A DNA stretch of 64,000 nt from Bdellovibrionota bacterium (GCA_040386775.1 JAZKEU010000012.1:124001-188000), one strand, 5' to 3'. Positions 7,474 through 16,672 are shown, numbered from the stretch's first letter. Made by a program: numbers and translations. The notes: generated by a model not told the origin, from the sequence alone.

Positions 7474-7998
7474 TCATTTACAATTTTTGGTAGAGCCAAC
7501 AAAATATGTACCATGAACATTGTTAGCCAATATCAAAGCCGATTCATGGGGAATGATATCATTGTTCTCGTCCAAATAAGATGCCAGGACAACCACCGTT
7601 TCATATTTGGCCGACTTCTCGTAGCTTTTAGCAAAATAGGTTTGAACTTGATCGGAGATCTTCCCTCTAATTCCATATTTTTTCAGTGTAGCTTCAATCT
7701 CTACAGGCATTTTTCTAGTGTCTGAAGCAAGTACCAGAGCAGGCATTTCCATACCCTGCTCTACCCCACCAGACGACGGAAAACTGAATAACAATCTGCC
7801 TGGCACATCCAAATACAATCTCATTCCGGCCATATTTTCATAAGTGCAATAGGTTATACCTTTTGCCGTTTTGGCTCTTTCTTTAGCTAACGGTATCTCG
7901 CGAATGATTCTCTTCTCCTCCGCTGGGGTGATCAATGGAAAATCTTCCGCGTGGGTAGTTATAGATATAAGCATAATTACTAAAAATAATTTCTTCAT
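7474..7998 (-). CDS. Exported protein of unknown function
   Basis: 174 residues from the ATG at 7998, which has GGAG 9 bases upstream and starts a signal peptide (MKKLFLVIMLISITTHA). A longer in-frame start at 8031 lacks such support. The mature part holds two cysteines, one near YCTYENMAG and one at the end (TKNCK). It is the last gene of the minus-strand operon 10043 to 7474 that diverges from the TIGR02147 regulator. No family recognised. Confidence 0.7.
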   Translation of the reverse strand: MKKLFLVIMLISITTHAEDFPLITPAEEKRIIREIPLAKERAKTAKGITYCTYENMAGMRLYLDVPGRLLFSFPSSGGVEQGMEMPALVLASDTRKMPVEIEATLKKYGIRGKISDQVQTYFAKSYEKSAKYETVVVLASYLDENNDIIPHESALILANNVHGTYFVGSTKNCK

Positions 7999-8049
7999 AA
8001 ACTCTTTCTCCTTTTTTATTAAAATCTTCATGTTTCTTTCTGTAATTTT

Positions 8050-8979
8050 TTAATTTGAATAATGAGGGCTATTCCAAGTGGGAAATGCAGGGGCTTGATC
8101 ACGGAATGCTTTCACAGCTTCGATAGCTTTAACCCATTTGTCTAATTCCATATCTAAAAGACTCATATTGACTACAAAAACTGAGTCCTTAGAGTTTACC
8201 TTGATCACATTTGTCGTTGAGCTGCAGCTCGTTTCAGAATGTGCGAACTTTTGGTGGTATCTATGATTCTTTTCACTTCCACTGAAGTTTAATGAGAAGA
8301 ACAATAGACGGAATTTCAACCCACCAGATCTGTCATCTTTTTCGTAATTCTTAGTGTTGATATAGTTCGTGGAAAGGCAGCGAGTCACTGTTTGCGAACC
8401 AATAAAACTCACCTCTCTCACCATCGCAAAAGTTTCTTCAATATTTTGCCATGGCACGTCCTCACCCGCCTGAATCATTTCATAGATGGCTGAAGCTTGA
8501 ATCATCGCAAGTTCTTTCATAATAACAAGGCTGGACTCGTTCTGATTCATCAGATCATTTAGACTTTTTCTCAGTTGAGATAGGCTTTTTACAGCCGCAG
8601 ACTCTTGCGCCAAGACTTCTTTTGGATTTGCAGCAATGATTTTCGTAATATCCAAACGACTTTTACTTGAGTCCTTATAGCTAAATGAACCACTGATCAG
8701 AAACCCGCTCAATCCTCCTCCATATTTATCTTGAGAATTGGTAGTTTTTCTTTCAGTCAAAACTTCTTTATTTATCTCGTGAATTGTAGAATTCATCTGC
8801 ACTTGAATTTTATTTAAACCAAGACCCTGATAGATCATACGAATGGCTTTATCTGTCTTAATTAAAATTTCTTTAGAACTATCATATTCAGAAATATTTG
8901 GAATCAAAAGATTTTCCGATCTCGCAATCGATATATCCACGAACATAAGAACCGCTAAAATAAAAATTATTTTTTTCAT
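8050..8979 (-). CDS. Exported protein of unknown function, helical
   Basis: 309 residues with a signal peptide (MKKIIFILAVLMFVDISIARS) and TTTGGAG before the ATG. The mature part is largely helical with few prolines, and ends PAFPTWNSPHYSN. Cys residues occur in TRCLSTNY and SETSCSS. It lies 20 bases downstream of the lipoprotein gene at 9000 and 51 bases upstream of 7474-7998, so the three are probably one operon. No family recognised. Confidence 0.7.
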   Translation of the reverse strand: MKKIIFILAVLMFVDISIARSENLLIPNISEYDSSKEILIKTDKAIRMIYQGLGLNKIQVQMNSTIHEINKEVLTERKTTNSQDKYGGGLSGFLISGSFSYKDSSKSRLDITKIIAANPKEVLAQESAAVKSLSQLRKSLNDLMNQNESSLVIMKELAMIQASAIYEMIQAGEDVPWQNIEETFAMVREVSFIGSQTVTRCLSTNYINTKNYEKDDRSGGLKFRLLFFSLNFSGSEKNHRYHQKFAHSETSCSSTTNVIKVNSKDSVFVVNMSLLDMELDKWVKAIEAVKAFRDQAPAFPTWNSPHYSN

Positions 8980-8999
8980 AAATTCTCCAAACTATTAAA

Positions 9000-10043
9000 T
9001 TAATAAGTCGCCAAGTATTGACATTCTATTACAGTCTTCTCTCGATCAGAGCCATAGCCATTCCATTGATCACCAAAACATTTCATGAAGGCTTGATTGG
9101 AAAAATTGATTCTTTTAAAAACAGAAGAACATTGATTTTTAATAGATTCTTCGCTTTTATAGCCATCGTTATAATATGTTGTTACACACAGTCTGTAACT
9201 CGCATCTAATTCAACGTCTTTGGATTCAGTGCTTAAGAAACTTTTAATCACGCTTTGAATTTTTTGATCCAGTTCTGCATCGATTCTTTGCTCTAAAGAT
9301 TCTCCTGTGTAGCCAAGATCTTGTCCCTGACTCAAAAGATAAGTTTTCAACTCGCGATTAAACATATAATTCTGATCAGAATTAGCCACCTCATAATCAA
9401 AAACCAAAAGCAGACTTTTACTATTAGGGTCTTGCAAATAAAGTGGGATTGCTCTCACGGCATTGATATCATTTCTGATTTTTTCTTTGTCTTCAGACAA
9501 CAAACCAAACGAGCCGCGTTTTAAAGCTTGGTGAAAAGCTTGTATGTAAACTAAGTTTGTTCTTTTAAGCAAGTTGAGTAGATCTAAAAAATACCCACTT
9601 CGATGTTCTTCAATGGCTTTCATCACTTGGTTCTGTGTATGCACAGAAAAGCTTGAAAGCTTTTTCCCTAAACGATCATATTCTGCAGAGAAAGTATCTT
9701 TAGGAACAGCAATGATTTCTTTTCTATTTGATTTTGGATCAAGACCGGTTTTGATTCTTGCTTCATCCAAACTCTGTTTAGCCAGAGTCATGGCCGCCTC
9801 ATATTGCTGCTGCGACATTAGAAGGTTCAACTGATTAAAATTTGCTGACACTTTCTCTACTAAGACTTTTAGCATTTCATCCGTATTTGCTGCTTTTGGT
9901 GGATTTAAACTTTGTGTTGAAGTTTCTTCTTCTTGAACTTCTTTTTTCTTTCTTCCAAAAGCACCGGCTTCTGCTGGTAAACAACCAATTAAAAATAATA
10001 CTGCTACAATTGTTGCAAGCGTGCAGCGCAAAATATTTCTCAT
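9000..10043 (-). CDS. Predicted lipoprotein, unknown function
   Basis: 347 residues from the ATG at 10043. That start sits 6 bases after GGAG; the ATG at 10049 directly abuts the GGAG and the far upstream start at 10130 has none. The N-terminus MRNILRCTLATIVAVLFLIGC carries the lipobox LIGC, so the protein is predicted to be lipid-anchored. The mature chain begins with a charged linker (FGRKKKEVQEEE), then a helical region. First gene of the operon facing the TIGR02147 regulator at 10197, from which it is separated by the 26-base repeat region. Confidence 0.72.
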   Translation of the reverse strand: MRNILRCTLATIVAVLFLIGCLPAEAGAFGRKKKEVQEEETSTQSLNPPKAANTDEMLKVLVEKVSANFNQLNLLMSQQQYEAAMTLAKQSLDEARIKTGLDPKSNRKEIIAVPKDTFSAEYDRLGKKLSSFSVHTQNQVMKAIEEHRSGYFLDLLNLLKRTNLVYIQAFHQALKRGSFGLLSEDKEKIRNDINAVRAIPLYLQDPNSKSLLLVFDYEVANSDQNYMFNRELKTYLLSQGQDLGYTGESLEQRIDAELDQKIQSVIKSFLSTESKDVELDASYRLCVTTYYNDGYKSEESIKNQCSSVFKRINFSNQAFMKCFGDQWNGYGSDREKTVIECQYLATY

Positions 10044-10088
10044 AAGCATCTCCTCTTTTTTGATTCGTGTAACTTCTACGCTTTGCGC

Positions 10089-10114
10089 AATTTTCTCTAG
10101 ATTAATTTTATAAA
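10089..10114. repeat. 26-base promoter-region repeat, copy 2
   Basis: Identical to 7143-7168. It lies 45 bases before the lipoprotein start on one side and about 85 bases before the regulator start on the other, where an operator or promoter would sit. Confidence 0.8.
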
Positions 10115-10196
10115 AAGATATAGCATTCATTTATTTTAAAATAATGAAAATTACTTAACTAATTGATATTAAAAAGATATATGGAATTTTTAAATA

Positions 10197-11006
10197 ATGA
10201 AAATAGATGTAATTAATTATAAAAAATATAAAAAGTATCTCGCTGATAAAGTCGATCACGATAGTAAACTTACAAAAGGTTTACGATTAAAGCTTTGTGA
10301 CCACATTGGATGTCAGCCCTCTTATCTCTCTCAAGTGCTTAACGGAAATCCTCAATTCACTCTAGAGCAAGCACATCTTATCAATAGTTTTTTTATGCAT
10401 AATAAGTTGGAAGCAAAATACTTTCTCCTACTCGTGCAAATGGAACGTGCAGGAACAAAAAATTTAAAAGATTTTTTCTCTGAGCAAATTGAAGAAATAT
10501 TGGAATCTAGATTTGATCTTAAAAAGCGTCTAAAAGAAACAGATGAAATTCCTGATGAAGCAAGACATCGATACTACAGCACATGGTACTATTCGGCGAT
10601 TCACATCATTCTAGCAATACCTGAATTTCAAGACATCGACTCCATTGCCAAAAGATTTAATCTTCCTCCTCAAATAGTTAAAGACGCAATTCAATTCTTA
10701 GATGAAACGGGACTCATTAAAAGCGAAAAAGGAGTCTACGTGCTCACCAACAAAACGATTCACTTAGAAAGAAATTCTGTTTTCATACATCAGCATCATA
10801 TCAACTGGAGGAGCCAGGCTTTACAATCAGCAGAGAAAAACCTGCCGACAGACATGCACTACTCTAACACTTGCTCTATCGCTAGAAAAGATTTTCCAAA
10901 AATAAAAGAAATCTTTTTAAAAGCCATTGAAGATGCTAGAACTGTAATCCGACCTTCTAAAGACGAAGAACTGTACGCCATAACCTTAGATGTATTTAAT
11001 GTATAG
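10197..11006 (+). CDS. TIGR02147/DUF4423-family regulator
   Basis: 269 residues. The N-terminal third contains an XRE-like helix-turn-helix (LKLCDHIGCQPSYLSQVLNG near residues 31-50), and the rest matches the layout of TIGR02147 proteins: a YYSTWYYSAIH segment, then a winged-helix-like part and a C-terminal DUF4423-type domain. The family is known from many uncharacterised paralogues in Fibrobacter and Bdellovibrio. It probably controls the exported-protein operon opposite (10043 down) and the two exported genes downstream, the first of which starts 7 bases after its stop. Of the three regulators here it is the most diverged. Confidence 0.85.
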   Translation: MKIDVINYKKYKKYLADKVDHDSKLTKGLRLKLCDHIGCQPSYLSQVLNGNPQFTLEQAHLINSFFMHNKLEAKYFLLLVQMERAGTKNLKDFFSEQIEEILESRFDLKKRLKETDEIPDEARHRYYSTWYYSAIHIILAIPEFQDIDSIAKRFNLPPQIVKDAIQFLDETGLIKSEKGVYVLTNKTIHLERNSVFIHQHHINWRSQALQSAEKNLPTDMHYSNTCSIARKDFPKIKEIFLKAIEDARTVIRPSKDEELYAITLDVFNV

Positions 11007-11013
11007 AGGACTT

Positions 11014-11760
11014 ATGAATAAAAAAATTTATTTAGTGATCGCAATACTCGTCTCTTCAGTACAATCTTTCGCCGGACATGAGAGTGGCGGTGGTGGCGGA
11101 GTACTTTACGGCAAATCCAAGCCCGTCCTTGTAGACTTCCTCAATATTAATCCTGACTTTGAAGACAAAGACTCCCATTTAGAATGGAATTCTTCACAAA
11201 TTAATGATGTGAATACAAAAATTGAACTGACTAGAATAATTGAAGACCAAGTAAGATCTGAGAATTCTGCATTTGATCTCGCTTTGACTATTATAGAAAA
11301 ATGGGAAACACAATTTTTAGATTTTACAGCCGGCACAATTCATACCGCTTTTATGAAACCTCTAACATGGAGCTTTACTGAAAAAAACCTTTCAGCTCCA
11401 GACTCATACCTACCTATTCCAACTATTTCTCGGAACAATATTAAGACGGCTGCTTATTATGAAAAAGATGGTCGCAATTACTCTGTTATAATCTCTAGAA
11501 AAATTTGGAATGACCTTGGAGTTCTTAGCCAGGCAGGACTTCTCGTACATGAAGTTCTTCGCCACCAACAGATCGGATGGTCGAATCAGTTTGATGAGAA
11601 AAGCTTACAGCAAGCTACTGCGCTGATCATGTTGTGCGAACCCCACTCTAGCATCAATCAATATTTATTTTATGTTACTCAAAATAGATCAGATCTTGCT
11701 CAATATTTAGTTGGAAACTTTGATGAAGTTATAAAAAAATACTGTAAGAGGGTTTTATGA
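11014..11760 (+). CDS. Exported Gly-rich HE-motif protein, regulator partner
   Basis: 248 residues from the ATG at 11014 (AGAGGA upstream); the in-frame ATG at 10990 lies inside the regulator gene and is not preferred. A signal peptide (MNKKIYLVIAILVSSVQSFA) is followed at once by GHESGGGGGVLYG. Residues 179-184 read HEVLRH in the hydrophobic setting GLLVHEVLRHQQ. This resembles a zincin helix but has three residues between the His residues, so catalysis is doubtful. The exported partner of the other small cassette (25565-26695) has the same Gly-rich start and LIHE segment. ATGA overlap with the next gene shows cotranscription. Confidence 0.72.
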   Translation: MNKKIYLVIAILVSSVQSFAGHESGGGGGVLYGKSKPVLVDFLNINPDFEDKDSHLEWNSSQINDVNTKIELTRIIEDQVRSENSAFDLALTIIEKWETQFLDFTAGTIHTAFMKPLTWSFTEKNLSAPDSYLPIPTISRNNIKTAAYYEKDGRNYSVIISRKIWNDLGVLSQAGLLVHEVLRHQQIGWSNQFDEKSLQQATALIMLCEPHSSINQYLFYVTQNRSDLAQYLVGNFDEVIKKYCKRVL

Positions 11761-12248
11761 AATTACTTATTACGCTACTTATTCTTAGTTCTTTAAATGC
11801 TCTCGCAGCAAAGCCGCCAGAGCAATCAACGGTAGATCAATATGTTTATCTTGCTTTAAATTTGAGTAATGAGCAGCTTCAAGGCAATGGTAAGTTTACT
11901 TGTGAGTATGCAGTTGTATTGGATTCAACGTTCACATCTCAAGGTAAAAGCTTAATGGAGGCGCAAACAAATGTGGCTTTAAGATGCATTAAGAACAAAT
12001 GCAATCAAATGCCTTCGCTATTGGCAGCGGCACACCTAGAGCTTACAGCTGTTGGTGATGAAGAGTTAGCCCTATTGATGAAAGGTCTAGGTCATACCCA
12101 AGAAGAAATCAACAATGCCCTGAGCAATAGGAAAAATCCCGATGCAGACCACACAACTGCTTCGACTTGCGCTGAAGGATCGTCGACACTACGTGCATTT
12201 GCAGTTGATTCTTGTTTTGCTATTCCTATGCAATGTTTTGAAAATTAA
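11757..12248 (+). CDS. Exported Cys-containing protein, unknown function
   Basis: 163 residues, signal peptide MKLLITLLILSSLNALA. The start overlaps the preceding stop as ATGA, typical of translational coupling. Cysteines at FTCEY, ALRCIKNKC, STCAEGS, DSCFA and QCFEN suggest several disulphides. Third member of the plus-strand regulator, HE-protein, Cys-protein set. Function unknown. Confidence 0.72.
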   Translation: MKLLITLLILSSLNALAAKPPEQSTVDQYVYLALNLSNEQLQGNGKFTCEYAVVLDSTFTSQGKSLMEAQTNVALRCIKNKCNQMPSLLAAAHLELTAVGDEELALLMKGLGHTQEEINNALSNRKNPDADHTTASTCAEGSSTLRAFAVDSCFAIPMQCFEN

Positions 12249-12294
12249 CCTCAATAGGTTTGCCCACAATTATAGTATCTGATAGTTTTTAGAT

Positions 12295-12831
12295 ATGCAC
12301 AAAGCAATATTCCTAGATAGAGATGGCACCATTATCGTAGATAAAGTGTACCTCAACGATCCTGACCAGATTGAATTTCTTCCGAATGCCATTGAAGGCC
12401 TAAAGCTTTTTCGCGACATGGGCTTCAAGATTTATGTCGTCACCAATCAGTCTGGCGTTCCTCGAGGGAAAGTCACTATTCCAAATCTAAATGAAATTCA
12501 CCGAAGAATGAGCGTTGAATGTGAAAAGCATGGCATAACGATCGAAAGATTTTATTACGCTCCTTATATGACAGATTCAAATCACCACATGAGAAAACCA
12601 AATCCCGGAATGCTCGAAGAAGCCCATAAGGATTTTGGTGTAGACTTCAAGAAAAGTTGGATCATCGGAGACAAGATGCTCGATGTAGAAGCGGGCCACA
12701 GAGCTGGCACTCGCTCTATACTATTAAAGACAAGCGGTGAAGATCCTGAAAAATCAGACTTTGCTCCGCCAGAATACATCGCAAACGACCTACTAGACAG
12801 TGCTCAATTTATTAAAGCTAGCGTACTATAA
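12295..12831 (+). CDS. HAD-IIIA phosphatase, GmhB-like
   Basis: 178-residue HAD-superfamily phosphatase. Motif I is LDRDGTI, motif II VVTNQSG, the Lys motif RKPNPGML and motif IV GDKMLDVEAGHRAG. The size and the RKPNPGM segment match heptose-bisphosphate phosphatase GmhB and the related histidinol-phosphatase domain, so a part in LPS core heptose synthesis is likely. The four-Cys/His zinc site usual in GmhB is replaced (YYAPYMTDSNHHM), so it belongs to a non-zinc branch or a different substrate. Stands alone between cassettes. Confidence 0.78.
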   Translation: MHKAIFLDRDGTIIVDKVYLNDPDQIEFLPNAIEGLKLFRDMGFKIYVVTNQSGVPRGKVTIPNLNEIHRRMSVECEKHGITIERFYYAPYMTDSNHHMRKPNPGMLEEAHKDFGVDFKKSWIIGDKMLDVEAGHRAGTRSILLKTSGEDPEKSDFAPPEYIANDLLDSAQFIKASVL

Positions 12832-12857
12832 AAAACTACCTCTATTCTCGATGATTT

Positions 12858-14957
12858 TTAAAATCCGTACTCGGCGTTGAATAAGAATCCGAGTGTCCAC
12901 TTGTCATATTCTTGAGAAGGCGTGTCGGAATCGTTCAACACGTAGGTTCCGAGAAGAGTTCCGCTGAGCCACTCGGAGAGCTGTTTAGTAAGAGTCAAAT
13001 TCACAGTCTTATTTATATCTTTTTCTTTGGTTTCATAATCCAAAAGGTACGCTGTTAAGCCTCCTGCAAAAGTGGCTTTGTCATTAAATACTGGTGTCAG
13101 ATAAAGCGCGCTGATATCAAAACGCTTTGAGCTATTCGTCGCATCCTCAGCATTTGTCGTTGTGAAGTTAAGGTCAGCTAAAATTCCTTTTGTCTTTCCA
13201 GGATTTATAAAAACCATATTTGACCATTTAAAATTGATCTTATTCGCATTCTTACCTTGATCAGCTATTTCAAAAAAATCATCTTTTCTAAATCCTAAAG
13301 TAAAAGTCGTAAACCAATCATCTCGCATGATGAAAGTATTCCCTGCCTCTAAGAAATAACCTTTCAAAGTTTTCTTAGGATCACCTGTATCCGCCTCTTG
13401 TCCCAAGTACAGCAATTCATAACCTGGCTTGATATCTAATTTGTAGGATTTCCCAAAGAGCGCAGTCTTATAAGCAAAAGGAGCATTCACTTGAATCGAC
13501 CATGGATCGTAATGAGTGGCATCGTCATTCTGTGTATAAATATAATCTGATCTCACCTTCAAACCAAATTCATATGCTTTTGTGAATACAGGACGATAGT
13601 AGGCACCCAAACCCAAAATGTATCTTAAGCTTTTCTCTTCTGTTGCAGCTCCTTGGTCACCGCTCGAATCACTCTGCTGTAAAACATTTGAGTCGTAAAG
13701 GGCCCCCAGTGAAGCATTTAAGAATATTTTTGTTTGTTTTAGTTTGGCGTATTGTAGAGCTTGATTGATGTTATCGATATAGTTTTCTGCTCTGGAATCT
13801 AGCTTTGGATCCTTTGAAGTATCCAAAACCTCCTCAAACATAGGTTTAGCTTTTTCATAAGTTTTTTGATCGTAATGAATTAAACCCATATAAAAACTTG
13901 CAAGCGGAGAAAGCTTTTCGTCTTTTAATTTTTTTAAATCTGAAAAAGCCAAAAATGCAGATTCATAATCTTTCATCGCATAGAGAGAAAGAGCTGCATA
14001 GTAGAGAGATTCCTTCTCGAATTCTTTATCTTCTTTTGCGACGTTAAATATCACTGCAGCTGCATTGTATTTTTCTAATTTGTACAAACTCATTCCATAC
14101 TGGAAATAATATTTTGTCAAATTTGGATTGAGTAGAAATGCCTTTCTAAAATTATCTTCCGCCTGTTCAAATTGGTTAGTCTTATAAAGATCCAGTGCTG
14201 CTTCTGCAAATTGCTCTGCCTCAGCAATTCTTTTCTTTTCGGCGGCGTCACCAGCCGCAGCAAATTCTTTTTTGTATTTTTCGATACGTTGTCTTTCTGT
14301 TTGCTCTAAGCGGAAACGGTCCACGAGTCTCTTTTGAACTTCTTTTCTTCTCGTTTCATTATCTAAAGCAAATTGCGCAAGCTCTTGGCTGTCCATTATG
14401 GCCTTCGCAGCGGCATAGTCTTTAGATGTTACTGAGGAAAGATCCATCGAAGGGGATTTTTGATTTTGTAACTTTATGAGATTTAAAGCTTCCTGTGCTT
14501 GGTCTTTGTTTTCGAAAACTTCTAAAGTTTGCACTCCTACTTCATTTTTTCTATAGAACAAGGGCTTTCTCTTGAGTTGACCTGAAACAATATCTTCGCT
14601 GATTTTCTTTAGCTCTTTTTCACCTAGTAATTCTTTTTCATTTAAAACATAAACCTCGGGCTTAATTGATTCATCACCTCCCCAGGAGATAGAATATGTC
14701 CCTGAAAATATGGATGAGTCTGGAGCAGTTTCTTCCAGTAGCACCTGCATTGTCTTTGCACTCTTACCATCACGAAGGATCACAACACCGCTATCAATCA
14801 CAGCGGGATCCTTATTCCAAATAGCGCTACCTAATTTCACTTGAACGATTTTTTTGGAATCAAATTCTGCACGTGATTTTCTAATCTTAGTTTGAGCAAA
14901 TGCAAAATTTGAAAACAAGAGAACATAAATAAATGCAATTAACTGATGTTTTATCAC
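12858..14957 (-). CDS. TPR protein with C-terminal outer-membrane beta-barrel
   Basis: 699 residues. A signal peptide (MIKHQLIAFIYVLLFSNFAFA) is followed by an N-terminal domain of unknown type (about 25-180), a charged helical linker, and TPR-like repeats from about residue 250 to 400 (units such as AEDNFRKAFLLNPN). From about 410 the chain alternates in beta fashion to a final aromatic residue (NAEYGF), the mark of an outer-membrane barrel. It follows the FecR-domain gene by 54 bases on the same strand; FecR-domain plus TPR-barrel pairs are seen in surface assembly or secretion systems, but the substrate is unknown. Confidence 0.75.
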   Translation of the reverse strand: MIKHQLIAFIYVLLFSNFAFAQTKIRKSRAEFDSKKIVQVKLGSAIWNKDPAVIDSGVVILRDGKSAKTMQVLLEETAPDSSIFSGTYSISWGGDESIKPEVYVLNEKELLGEKELKKISEDIVSGQLKRKPLFYRKNEVGVQTLEVFENKDQAQEALNLIKLQNQKSPSMDLSSVTSKDYAAAKAIMDSQELAQFALDNETRRKEVQKRLVDRFRLEQTERQRIEKYKKEFAAAGDAAEKKRIAEAEQFAEAALDLYKTNQFEQAEDNFRKAFLLNPNLTKYYFQYGMSLYKLEKYNAAAVIFNVAKEDKEFEKESLYYAALSLYAMKDYESAFLAFSDLKKLKDEKLSPLASFYMGLIHYDQKTYEKAKPMFEEVLDTSKDPKLDSRAENYIDNINQALQYAKLKQTKIFLNASLGALYDSNVLQQSDSSGDQGAATEEKSLRYILGLGAYYRPVFTKAYEFGLKVRSDYIYTQNDDATHYDPWSIQVNAPFAYKTALFGKSYKLDIKPGYELLYLGQEADTGDPKKTLKGYFLEAGNTFIMRDDWFTTFTLGFRKDDFFEIADQGKNANKINFKWSNMVFINPGKTKGILADLNFTTTNAEDATNSSKRFDISALYLTPVFNDKATFAGGLTAYLLDYETKEKDINKTVNLTLTKQLSEWLSGTLLGTYVLNDSDTPSQEYDKWTLGFLFNAEYGF

Positions 14958-15011
14958 TTGCTGATACCCACTTTAAAAAGTCATATTCGAGAGGCAACAT
15001 TAGAATATACC

Positions 15012-15962
15012 TTATGGATTGGGCTGTAAATTGATTAAGAGATTGGTCTTACCTTGGATGAGTGTCGGATCAACCGTTGTCGGCACCCCACACTGGCCAT
15101 TCGGGCAAGGTTGATTTGTCCCAATACCAATTGTAGGAACAATTGGAGGTGGAGGCATTTGATTATTACCAGTAACCACTGGAGCAGAGACATCTTCGCC
15201 CATTTGATTCAACACAGATCCTGGAGCAGTAGCACCATTATCTTGCGGTGGCTGGTTTGAAGGAGTTCTTTCTTTTTTCTCGCCATTAGGTTGAGCCGGT
15301 TGATCGCTCTTTGCTGGCGGAGCTTCGGCAACTGTTTGTGAATTGAGTGAATTCATCTCTGCCTCTGGCATTACCACTGGCGTTGCTGGAGCCGTTCCCA
15401 TTGCTGCCACAGTGAATTGCCCAGGTGTCACAGAAACGGGATTTGTAATTTTACCCATTTTATCTAGACCCGAACCCACTTCAACTACACCTTCAAATGT
15501 CACGACTTTAGACGTGCTTGTCACTTCGTTGAAGGACACTAGGAAATCTGTCCCCCTTACACCGGCTACTGAAGATTTTGTTTTTACTTGGAACTTATTC
15601 GTATCCCCATCATATTTTTGGTTTACAGTTGTTCGCACTTTTCCGTAAATTACGTTCAGCAAGGCACCTTTCTTGTTCGTGTCCGGATTGTATTCATATT
15701 TTTCTAACAAAAATTTAGAATCAGGAGAAATGTTGATAACGTTTTTATCTACCATCACAAGTTTTGCTCTAGAGTCTTTTCCTGTCGAAATAGTATCGCC
15801 TTGAACAACTTTGGTTCCTACTTTAGCTTTTATGGTTTTGTCTTTTTGAATGACTTGTACATCACCTTTTACAACCATCAAAACACCATGAGCGTTAGAG
15901 TTTGCAAAAGAATTTGGGCTTATCAAAATGAAAAATAAAAAAACGCCACTTAGGGTTTTCAA
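15012..15962 (-). CDS. FecR-domain exported protein, TTG start
   Basis: 316 residues if read from the TTG at 15962, which has AAGGAG 6 bases before it and opens a signal peptide (KTLSGVFLFFILISPNSFA). The earlier in-frame GTG at 16007 directly follows a TATAAT box and would not be in a usable leader. Residues about 25-190 form a FecR domain (VVKGDVQVIQK, SSVAGVRGTDFLVSF). The rest is Pro/Gln-rich low-complexity. It is probably periplasmic and works with the TPR-barrel gene downstream; no FecI or FecA partner is present, so classical iron-citrate signalling is unlikely. Confidence 0.82.
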   Translation of the reverse strand: MKTLSGVFLFFILISPNSFANSNAHGVLMVVKGDVQVIQKDKTIKAKVGTKVVQGDTISTGKDSRAKLVMVDKNVINISPDSKFLLEKYEYNPDTNKKGALLNVIYGKVRTTVNQKYDGDTNKFQVKTKSSVAGVRGTDFLVSFNEVTSTSKVVTFEGVVEVGSGLDKMGKITNPVSVTPGQFTVAAMGTAPATPVVMPEAEMNSLNSQTVAEAPPAKSDQPAQPNGEKKERTPSNQPPQDNGATAPGSVLNQMGEDVSAPVVTGNNQMPPPPIVPTIGIGTNQPCPNGQCGVPTTVDPTLIQGKTNLLINLQPNP

Positions 15963-16008
15963 GCTAAACTCCTTAAAATACGTGCTATATCGTGATTCGC
16001 CTATCACT

Positions 16009-16014
16009 ATTATA
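16009..16014 (-). promoter_or_regulatory. -10 box of the FecR/TPR-barrel operon
   Basis: Exact TATAAT on the minus strand, about 47 bases before the TTG start. The -35 region is weak (AAGTTC/AGTTCA at a spacing of 16-17). It lies 50 bases after the recO stop and allows the pair to be transcribed apart from mgtE-recO. Confidence 0.5.
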
Positions 16015-16063
16015 TCGGATTTTTAAGAGCTGAACTTGATGTCATCTCAGTTTGAGACGGCTC

Positions 16064-16669
16064 TCAATTTGGGTCGAGGTCTACTCGTCCAATATAGTCT
16101 TCCAGTGAAGATTTAAGCTTTCTATAATCAGGACTGTCTTCGTATTGCGGGTGAAAAGTTACGTAGTCCGAGAACTTCTTTTTTAGAATTCCACCCAAGT
16201 CTCCACCTAACTCTAACATTCCTTGAGTGTATAAAAATTTAATTTCGAAGTGTTTTTTTAGAGCAGAGAAATCCTTCGCTTTTTCGAGTGCCTTTAAGCC
16301 ATGCCCTAAAAGTGAAAATAAAGACTGAGAATCAGGTGCATCTTCCTGGGCCACGAGCTCAATCAATCTTAGAAAGTAAAAGCTAAGATTGAGCTTATCG
16401 TAATCCGTTCTTAGGCCTTCAAAACTATCGATGATTTGAGCTTCCATTAAGACCGGAAGCATTCCTTCTTGTTTTGCTTGCTGATATTGAATTTCAATAA
16501 AATGCGTGGGCTCTAAAACTCCGCCACCGAATCTTTTTTTACTTTTGAGTGCCGCCGGAGCCATGGCAGAAATTTTTGCGCCTCTTTGATTTATTCCATT
16601 CACCATCAGATGAGAGTCGGAGTATTTACTAACTTTGAGAACTATGATTTTGTCTTTTTGATGTTTCAT
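16064..16669 (-). CDS. recO: DNA repair protein RecO
   Basis: Recombination mediator that helps load RecA on SSB-coated DNA in the RecFOR pathway. 201 residues, a little short for the family. The N-terminal OB-fold is recognisable (KIIVLKVSKYSDSHLMVNG, KSKKRFGGGVLEPTHFIEI), then the helical domain with LSFYFLRLIELV. The zinc-binding cysteines found in some RecO proteins are absent. Starts 3 bases after mgtE ends, so it is cotranscribed with it. Confidence 0.85.
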   Translation of the reverse strand: MKHQKDKIIVLKVSKYSDSHLMVNGINQRGAKISAMAPAALKSKKRFGGGVLEPTHFIEIQYQQAKQEGMLPVLMEAQIIDSFEGLRTDYDKLNLSFYFLRLIELVAQEDAPDSQSLFSLLGHGLKALEKAKDFSALKKHFEIKFLYTQGMLELGGDLGGILKKKFSDYVTFHPQYEDSPDYRKLKSSLEDYIGRVDLDPN

Positions 16670-16672
16670 TGA

